From the NCBI RefSeq assembly GCF_003315245.1, contig NZ_QNRT01000001.1:626963-690962 (forward strand): DNA of 64,000 nucleotides. Direction: 5' to 3'. Under the pieces are notes generated by a model, which was not told the DNA's origin, did no database searches, and saw only the letters and a list, made by a program, of their open reading frames with translations. The position numbers and the translations under genes were made by a program. The stretch's first letter is position 1. Each line of letters starts with the position of its first letter. This document shows, one piece after another, positions 57,948-64,000 of this stretch. This stretch comes from Arenicella xantha. GTDB taxonomy: Bacteria; Pseudomonadota; Gammaproteobacteria; Arenicellales; Arenicellaceae.

Positions 57948-59456
57948 CTATTGGGTATTACGGATTGCTCGTAACAAAGCGTCATGATCAGGCATTTTAT
58001 GTGCCGATTGCACTATCTTGTCAGCAATCGCACCCACGACTCGTCGCGAATCATCCAGCGAAATTTTGGCCGCCAACGGGTCATAGCGTTGCGGCCAAAT
58101 ACCACATGCCATAAACAATGAAACCCACTGATGCTTTTCCAGCAAATCAGATTCGTAAAACGCCACCTGACCCGTTTGTTCAAACAGCGCCACGCGATGC
58201 AATAAGCTGTTCGGCCACACCACCTCATGCGCGGGCGACGAAGTTGGTTCGCTGCTCGGTCGCTCAGTCAGTAAACGCAAGGTATGAATATCTCGTGCGC
58301 TCGCATACTCCAAGCGTGTCATACGGTTATATTCTTCGGCCGAGAGTGTCGAGTCCCCACACAGTGGATATAAAGACAACCAACGATCGAGCGCGGTATG
58401 GGTAAAGTGGTACTCATCAAAATATAACGGCGTCAGACTTGCTGCCGCGGCCCCCACTGCCACACAATTATTTTGCCAACTATGCGTACGGATGCCGACT
58501 TGCAACTCACGCGAACCGCTCACCCGCAATGGTTCGTCTCCAGCACACGCCTGTTCAGCTGCTGCTAACGCTTGATCTGCAGTGGTGGATTTAGAACAGT
58601 AGACCTGTTGCGCAAATGTAACACCCGGTACCGCATCCGTACGTAACCACCCTGCTGCATTGTTGATTAGCTTATTAACCACCGGTGTCGCCGCGCGGGT
58701 ATTCCGCATCAGCTCAAGCTGTTGATCATAAGGCAAACAATTCGACCACGACTTCCATGGCACATGTAGCGCACCACTAATGAGAGCCGCAATAGAGCCG
58801 CTCGCATCAAACAAAAAGTCAGCCTCTAGTTCGGACTGATCAGTAAGCACTAGGCGCTGGATATCACCGGAGTCTTTGCTCCTAACAACTTGGTGCACAC
58901 CCGCAACGACATGCTTCACGCCGTTATCCAACGCGAAAGAACGAATAAACTGTGCGTAGCGATGTCCGTCAAACTGCATGGCGTAATCAATAAGTTGATA
59001 CGGTGTATTGGCTTGAGGATGGGTAAATTTATTTTGTCGACTGGCGCTAGCGGCCAATGAGTAGTGCTCAGGATCAATCGTCTCGCCTTGCAATCGCAGG
59101 CGACTTAAAAAGTGATGAAAATGGACCCGCTCCAACATTTCACCACATGGCGAGAAGGTATGAATCACATCATCATCGGCACTGCCCCAAGCTAGGTAAC
59201 GTGTTCCGTAGCGATACGCGCCATTAAGATGCTTAATCAGATCGACTTCGCGCACTCCCAGCGCTTGGTGATATGCATGCGCGCTGGTTCCAAATGCGAC
59301 CACTGGCGGCGGATTAATCTCACTTGCGGCCACCACAGTAATGGTCACGCCTTGATTGCGCAGAGCCACCGCTAACCGAGCCGCCGTACTCCAAGCATGT
59401 AAATCACTGCCAACAATGGCAATCTTCAATATTGCGCCTGACTGCTTATCCGCCAT
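57948..59456 (-). CDS. Divergent tryptophan-halogenase-like protein lacking the catalytic motifs
   Basis: A 502-residue member of the halogenase fold by position and overall pattern ([20 protein letters not shown] at the front, [40 protein letters not shown], and [20 protein letters not shown] near the second flavin segment). The key residues are gone: the glycine-rich GGGTAG is replaced by GSDLHA, the catalytic lysine position carries Arg82 (GAYRYGTRY), VGVGEATIP is missing, and WxWxIP is replaced by [11 protein letters not shown]. The reading frame is open and full length, so it is not decaying randomly. It lies 19 nt after copy 3 and 71 nt before copy 1. It may be a non-catalytic partner or a changed enzyme. 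Halogenation by itself is unlikely. Confidence 0.8.
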   Translation of the reverse strand: MADKQSGAILKIAIVGSDLHAWSTAARLAVALRNQGVTITVVAASEINPPPVVAFGTSAHAYHQALGVREVDLIKHLNGAYRYGTRYLAWGSADDDVIHTFSPCGEMLERVHFHHFLSRLRLQGETIDPEHYSLAASASRQNKFTHPQANTPYQLIDYAMQFDGHRYAQFIRSFALDNGVKHVVAGVHQVVRSKDSGDIQRLVLTDQSELEADFLFDASGSIAALISGALHVPWKSWSNCLPYDQQLELMRNTRAATPVVNKLINNAAGWLRTDAVPGVTFAQQVYCSKSTTADQALAAAEQACAGDEPLRVSGSRELQVGIRTHSWQNNCVAVGAAAASLTPLYFDEYHFTHTALDRWLSLYPLCGDSTLSAEEYNRMTRLEYASARDIHTLRLLTERPSSEPTSSPAHEVVWPNSLLHRVALFEQTGQVAFYESDLLEKHQWVSLFMACGIWPQRYDPLAAKISLDDSRRVVGAIADKIVQSAHKMPDHDALLRAIRNTQ

Positions 59457-59475
59457 TATTCTTCACTCGACCTCA

Positions 59476-61038
59476 TCAGTGGCCATACAAATTCATGGAG
59501 GTATTTTTCCAACCTAGATTGGCCGGATCACCGATCTGTTTAATTGCCTGGCTATGACTAGGCATGCCATTCACTGCCCGAACAATCGACTGCTTGAGCT
59601 TTTCCAGCTGCGCATCGAGCTGATCGATACTCAACGCATCCAATCGCGGATCGTAAGCTCGAGGTATTTTTCGCTGCCCTAGATATACCGCAATCCAACT
59701 CGGCTCCAAAAATAACCCTTCTTGATACTTAACTACATGACCTGTGCGTTCAAACAGCTCCATCTTGCGTTGCAGTTCATCAGGTAGCGACATGGTTCGT
59801 ACATAGTTCCAGAATTCAGTGTCGTCACGTTCGGTAGCATTGTAGTGAAGAATTAGAAAGTCTTTAATGCGTTCAATTTCCATTTGCATGACCCGATTAA
59901 ACTCATCACTGAACGCCGGATCAATCGATTGATCTGGAAAGAACTCAATCAGCTTCATGATGGCCAATTGAATCAGGTGAATACCGGTGGATTCGAGCGG
60001 CTCAAGAAAACCCGCTGACAAGCCAATCGCCACACAGTTTTTATTCCACATTTTCTTGCGACGGCCGGTGGTAAAACGCAGAAAGTTTGCGTCTCTCTCT
60101 GGTTCACCTTCTAAGTTAGTCCGCAATGTGCGTTCAGCTTGTTCATCGGACATAAAGTCACTGCAGTAAACATGACCATTCCCCACGCGGTGTTGTAGTG
60201 GAATGCGCCAGCGCCAACCAGCCTCGTCTGCGGTCGCACGCGTGTACGGTATTGACGCTTGGTTTGGGTTCGCAGCACACGGTATTGCCACCGCGCGATC
60301 ACATGGCAACCAATGCTGCCAATCTTCATAACCAGTTTCTAGCGCTTGCTCAATAAGCAGACCACGAAATCCAGAGCAGTCGATAAACAGCTGCCCTTCG
60401 ATCTGTGTTCCATCATCGATTTCAACCGACGTTATAAAACCAGTTTCGGCATCTTGATTAACCCCTATGACCTTACCTTCCTTACGAGTCACGCCACGTT
60501 GCTCAGAGTACTCACGCAAGTACTTCGCATATAAGCCCGCATCGATATGATACGCAAATGAGAAAGTAGACAGCAACGAATTCAAATCCTGCGCGGGAAA
60601 ATCAAACTTAGCCTGTTGTGACGCCACCACTGGCAGAGAGAAGTCGCCTATCGGTGTCTTATTGCCATGCAAATGAGATTTCACCCAATAGTGATGAAAA
60701 GCTATGTTGTTTTGCGGCTTGCCAAAATCGCCAAACGGATGAATATAGGAATCGCCTTTTTGTCCCCAGTTGGCAAACTCAATTCCAAGCTTGTAAGTGG
60801 CGTTAACGGCTCGCATGAACTCTGGCTCATCGATGCCCAAGCGTTGATTGAAAAAGCGTAGATGTGGCAATGTCGCCTCACCTACCCCAACGGTTCCAAT
60901 TTGTTCTGATTCAATTAGAGTAATCTCGCAGCCAGTGTTACTCAACACTTCTGACAGCGCAGCCGCAGTCATCCAGCCAGCAGTACCGCCGCCGACGATG
61001 ACGACTTTATTAATCGCATTATTTGCGTTTTCAATCAT
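59476..61038 (-). CDS. Flavin-dependent tryptophan-halogenase family protein (copy 3)
   Basis: Intact member of the same family as copy 1; 520 residues. It has the FAD motif [17 protein letters not shown] (13-29), VGVGEATLP (50-58), catalytic Lys83 in [29 protein letters not shown] (about 276-295), and IGLSAGFLEPLESTGIHLIQ. Copies 1 and 3 are clearly similar throughout, so a local duplication is likely. It is the first gene after the TonB receptor, from which it is separated by 313 nt and a terminator, so it probably has its own promoter in 61039-61295. It heads a run of minus-strand genes down to 53455. The start has AGGTG about 11 nt upstream. Confidence 0.9.
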   Translation of the reverse strand: MIENANNAINKVVIVGGGTAGWMTAAALSEVLSNTGCEITLIESEQIGTVGVGEATLPHLRFFNQRLGIDEPEFMRAVNATYKLGIEFANWGQKGDSYIHPFGDFGKPQNNIAFHHYWVKSHLHGNKTPIGDFSLPVVASQQAKFDFPAQDLNSLLSTFSFAYHIDAGLYAKYLREYSEQRGVTRKEGKVIGVNQDAETGFITSVEIDDGTQIEGQLFIDCSGFRGLLIEQALETGYEDWQHWLPCDRAVAIPCAANPNQASIPYTRATADEAGWRWRIPLQHRVGNGHVYCSDFMSDEQAERTLRTNLEGEPERDANFLRFTTGRRKKMWNKNCVAIGLSAGFLEPLESTGIHLIQLAIMKLIEFFPDQSIDPAFSDEFNRVMQMEIERIKDFLILHYNATERDDTEFWNYVRTMSLPDELQRKMELFERTGHVVKYQEGLFLEPSWIAVYLGQRKIPRAYDPRLDALSIDQLDAQLEKLKQSIVRAVNGMPSHSQAIKQIGDPANLGWKNTSMNLYGH

Positions 61039-61295
61039 TTGACAAGCACACCTAATAGAATCGCGTCACTTAGTATAAGAAGTGCGAGATGCTCAAGAAC
61101 CCCTCTAATAGACCGACTAAGCACGCCCACAGAAATAGGACACGGTCGATTTAATATTGAGCAAATCGCTCTAGATCTTAGACACAGAATAGCACTCGGG
61201 CTAGTTTAATCAATGGCAGCTTAACCCACACAGATCTATAAGTCTATTTGACTATATCAAACCAGCAAACTCAATCAGAGCAACCCGCGCCATAT

Positions 61296-61328
61296 AAAAA
61301 AGCCGCCCCAAGTAACCCTGAGGCGGCT
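61296..61328 (-). terminator. Rho-independent terminator of the TonB receptor gene
   Basis: Stem AGCCGCC (61301-61307) / GGCGGCT (61322-61328) with a 14-nt loop, followed on the minus strand by TTTTTATATG. It lies 24 nt after the TonB-receptor stop and separates it from the halogenase-family genes. Confidence 0.85.
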
Positions 61329-61351
61329 CATCATCAAAGACCTATAACACC

Positions 61352-64000
61352 TTAGAAACTGCCGCGCACTACGAGAGTGAATCGACGATCATATACATAA
61401 GAGTGTCTGAACACGCGTGTACCACTAGCATCGACTTGACTGGAAGTTGTTACTTCGTCTTGCAACAAGTTAGTGCCTTGCAAGCCAACCTGCCAATCAT
61501 CGTTGACACGGTAGAAAACTGAACCGTCTAACTGACCACGAGCATCGGCGAAAGTCGTGACATCAAAGCCAACATTCGAAGAATTAACTTCTCGAATCGT
61601 TAACAAATAGTCGTCACGCCAGTTGTACGCCAATCGACCTTCCCATTTATCGTTTTCAAATAAGCCAACAATGTTGAACTGACTTTCTGACAATCCTTGT
61701 AATGGTAAATTATCGTAAGGAACAGCCGCACGATCAACGTCGGTTTCACCACCAAACTGCTCAGGGCGCAAGTTCTGCTGTGGCACATTACTCGGATCTA
61801 AGTAGGTGTAGTTGAACTGCATACCCAAACCACTCCAGACACCTGGCAATTCATCAAAGAACTGTTGATACGCAAACTCAAAGCCGCTCAACGTTGCCGA
61901 GCCCACATTAAATGGCTGACTTACTTCAACCGGCTGGGTCACGCCCGAACTTGGGTTGGTGATGTTGCGAGTCGTAGTAGTGGTCGAGAAAAAGTTCTTG
62001 ATGTCTTTATGAAATACACCAGCTGATACGTAATCCGCATCATCAAAATAATATTCAAATGACAGATCCAAATTGATTGATTCCAATGGTTTCAAGAACG
62101 GATTTCCAGATACTTGTCGAAAGCTACGTAATGTGGCTTGACCGTCAATGGTATCGATACTTGAGGTAATATTGTAGTTGTAACGCAAGTTGCCTAAGTC
62201 AGGCCACGAAACCGCCTTTGACGCACCAAAGCGCGCGATCAACTCAGGTGTTAGCTCATACTTGATGTTCAAACTAGGCAAGATAGCATCGTAAGAGCTT
62301 TCGGCTGCTTCTGAACTACTAAAACCGTTGGCAAACGCCAATTGATCAGCAGTGAAATTGCTGTTCGGGTTATTCCCAACAAGAATCAATGGGTAGGTGA
62401 TACCACCGCCAACTGACGTATCTAAGTTGACATAACGCAAGCCGACGTTGCCGTCCATGCGCTTATCGCCATCAATTCCAAAGTTTAGCCGAACATACGC
62501 TGAGGTATTGGTTTCAGTAGTAGAGTTGATTTCCGCCGCAATATACGGACTGTTAGCATCGCCTTCACGCCCGAATAACGGCGCGCGAAATACATTAGGA
62601 ACATCAAAGTTATTACGGAACGTACCATAATCACTTACTAGCGAAGCATTACCTGCGAGAACCGTGCCACCCGGTATGCCCTGCACTCCACCGGCGAAGA
62701 AATTATCGAAAGTAAATGCACTGGCCTGACTATTCGCATAGCCCGCACCATTCGCAGTACCGTCGAAGGTAGATTGACCATTTGCCCAAGTTTCTGACAG
62801 GTTGCCCCAGTTATAGTTAGACCAGCGAGTGGTTTGATCTCGTTCAGACCAACGTACACCGGCTTCAACTGATTTTGCAAAATCCGAATCAAGCTCGTAA
62901 TCAAAATCCAAACGAATAGCCGCTTCATCACCTTCAGACTCTTCCACATGGTCCATCGCGGCCAGCCAGAAATAATTAGCTGGATTAGTGAAGAAATCAG
63001 GGCCTTGTCCATTAGGTGCACGGAACGTTAAACCTGGTTTACCACCATTGTTAGCTAAATCCACACTGAGTCCGCCACCAACAATACCGCCAAACACTGA
63101 CAAATCTAACACGTCAGTTTCGGAGTCGACATACTGGAGGTCTGTGCTGATTTTCAACTTATCAGTGGCTTGGAATTCAAACTCCAACGAGAAATCTTGA
63201 GTCAACAAATTTGACGTTTGCTGTCTTGTTTGCGGACCTAAACCACCTGAAATATTTTCGATCGTGCCGCTTTGAAATACACCGTTACCATCATAGACCG
63301 AATCCGCCGACGGACTGCCTGCTGCGTCATCTGAGAAGAATGCAAACTCAGTCCAAGTAGTTGCTGAATCAGAACGGAGATATTCGCCTAATACGCTAAA
63401 TGTGCCGTCAGTATTTTCAAATTGAACAGCCAACGAAACCGCTTCGCGCTCACGCTGAGTAGAGGTCGTACGAATACCCGCATTGATTGGCGTATAGCGA
63501 CCAGATGTTTCATCAAACTTGTGAAAACCGAACTGCGCACCGTCGGAGCGAAAATCCAAATCCGAGTTTGAATAACTAGCCAGCACACCGACTTCACCGC
63601 CTTCAACTTCCCAACGGTCACTGTACAAGCCACTAAAAGATGGCGTCCATTCTTCCTCAAGGTCTCCATAATTGGCCTGCGCGGAGATGCTCAATACTCG
63701 CTCTTCGGAATCGAATGGTTCGCGTGTATTAAGGTTGATCGTGCCAGAAATACCACCTTCGATCATATCGGCGGTTTGGTTCTTGAAAATCTCGACGCTG
63801 CCTAACAATTCTGGTGAGACGTCTTGAAATGACAAACCACGACCGGAGTTTGCTGAGAATGTATCACGACCATTAAACTCGGAGCGAGTATTGGGCAAGC
63901 CGCGTAACGTCACGCCGGAACCCTCAGTCGAAAAGTGATCAGGGTCATTAATCGCAGCAAAACGCTCGATCGACACACCTGGTACACGCTGTAATGCCTC
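61352..64000 (-). CDS. TonB-dependent receptor, Xanthomonas/Caulobacter type (5' end beyond window)
   Basis: Outer-membrane TonB-dependent transporter, cut off at the right edge; 882 codons and the stop are visible. The plug is represented by LQRVPGVSIER, GVTLRGLPNTRSEFNGRDTF and SVEIFKNQTADMIEGGISGT INLNTREPF (split here only for length), typical of the TIGR01782 group that imports glycans. The large barrel follows and ends with the beta signal RRFTLVVRGSF, with a terminal phenylalanine. The signal peptide and TonB box are outside. It precedes three halogenase-family genes, an arrangement repeated in Xanthomonadales, Caulobacterales and Alteromonadales carbohydrate clusters. The terminator at 61296-61328 closes the transcript. 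Confidence 0.92.
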   Translation of the reverse strand, partial: EALQRVPGVSIERFAAINDPDHFSTEGSGVTLRGLPNTRSEFNGRDTFSANSGRGLSFQDVSPELLGSVEIFKNQTADMIEGGISGTINLNTREPFDSEERVLSISAQANYGDLEEEWTPSFSGLYSDRWEVEGGEVGVLASYSNSDLDFRSDGAQFGFHKFDETSGRYTPINAGIRTTSTQREREAVSLAVQFENTDGTFSVLGEYLRSDSATTWTEFAFFSDDAAGSPSADSVYDGNGVFQSGTIENISGGLGPQTRQQTSNLLTQDFSLEFEFQATDKLKISTDLQYVDSETDVLDLSVFGGIVGGGLSVDLANNGGKPGLTFRAPNGQGPDFFTNPANYFWLAAMDHVEESEGDEAAIRLDFDYELDSDFAKSVEAGVRWSERDQTTRWSNYNWGNLSETWANGQSTFDGTANGAGYANSQASAFTFDNFFAGGVQGIPGGTVLAGNASLVSDYGTFRNNFDVPNVFRAPLFGREGDANSPYIAAEINSTTETNTSAYVRLNFGIDGDKRMDGNVGLRYVNLDTSVGGGITYPLILVGNNPNSNFTADQLAFANGFSSSEAAESSYDAILPSLNIKYELTPELIARFGASKAVSWPDLGNLRYNYNITSSIDTIDGQATLRSFRQVSGNPFLKPLESINLDLSFEYYFDDADYVSAGVFHKDIKNFFSTTTTTRNITNPSSGVTQPVEVSQPFNVGSATLSGFEFAYQQFFDELPGVWSGLGMQFNYTYLDPSNVPQQNLRPEQFGGETDVDRAAVPYDNLPLQGLSESQFNIVGLFENDKWEGRLAYNWRDDYLLTIREVNSSNVGFDVTTFADARGQLDGSVFYRVNDDWQVGLQGTNLLQDEVTTSSQVDASGTRVFRHSYVYDRRFTLVVRGSF

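Noticed and set aside
53460-64000. Natural-product biosynthetic cluster based on the halogenases
   Set aside because: No NRPS, PKS, terpene, RiPP or amino-acid ligase gene is present; the TonB receptor and glycosidase-like neighbours fit glycan uptake better.

Overview
The window reads as chromosome of a marine or sediment gammaproteobacterium. Pointers to this are a TonB2-type energiser set (DUF3450, TtpC-like, ExbB), the conserved miaB-phoH-ybeY-corC block, RF3, an E. coli-type class II aldolase, a YghU-type glutathione transferase, several TonB-dependent receptors and mid-range base composition. An Arenicella- or Marinicella-like relative would fit, but that is a guess from gene content. 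I saw no rRNA, tRNA, CRISPR array, integrase or insertion sequence.

Region 1 (1-15.3 kb) is mostly housekeeping: the promoter-proximal end of a TonB2 operon, gltX, a two-domain PTPS/QueD-like protein, prfC, the gspA-gspB pair, a 5'-3' exonuclease, and miaB-phoH-ybeY-corC.

Region 2 (15.3-29.3 kb) is a two-gene unit on the minus strand. It encodes a 3,629-residue exported protein with about 19 SdrD/Cna-B-like units, a PA14 domain and a dockerin-like calcium-loop stretch. Twelve bases downstream comes a C25 (gingipain/PorU family) cysteine peptidase, followed by a clear terminator. This is the most interesting locus in the window.

Region 3 (29.3-39.1 kb) concerns sugar metabolism. A class II aldolase is divergent from a plus-strand operon: GPH sugar symporter, GH94 phosphorylase, gluconokinase (4-base overlap) and an exported CBM9-like protein. 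A strong bidirectional terminator separates this operon from a convergent TonB-dependent receptor gene. A phosphorylase coupled to a gluconokinase suggests use of cellobionate or a related aldobionate. A 40-bp near-perfect palindrome upstream is a candidate operator.

Region 4 (39.2-52.8 kb) is mixed: asnS, small conserved proteins (DUF3622, DUF4870, LON-N, DUF2937, YciI), a DUF885 metallopeptidase, a beta-lactamase-fold serine hydrolase behind a hexanucleotide repeat, YghU, a beta-helix protein and a PYROXD2-like flavoprotein.

Region 5 (52.8-64 kb) lies entirely on the minus strand. In transcription order it holds a TonB-dependent receptor (5' end beyond the window), three tryptophan-halogenase-family proteins of which the middle one has lost its key residues, a kelch-DUF5060-glycosidase-like lipoprotein, and a CaiB/BaiF CoA-transferase pseudogene made by an internal out-of-frame deletion. 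TonB receptor plus halogenase-family clusters are typical of glycan-scavenging bacteria.

Start sites were chosen from ribosome-binding sites and family N-termini, so several are shorter than the longest open frame.
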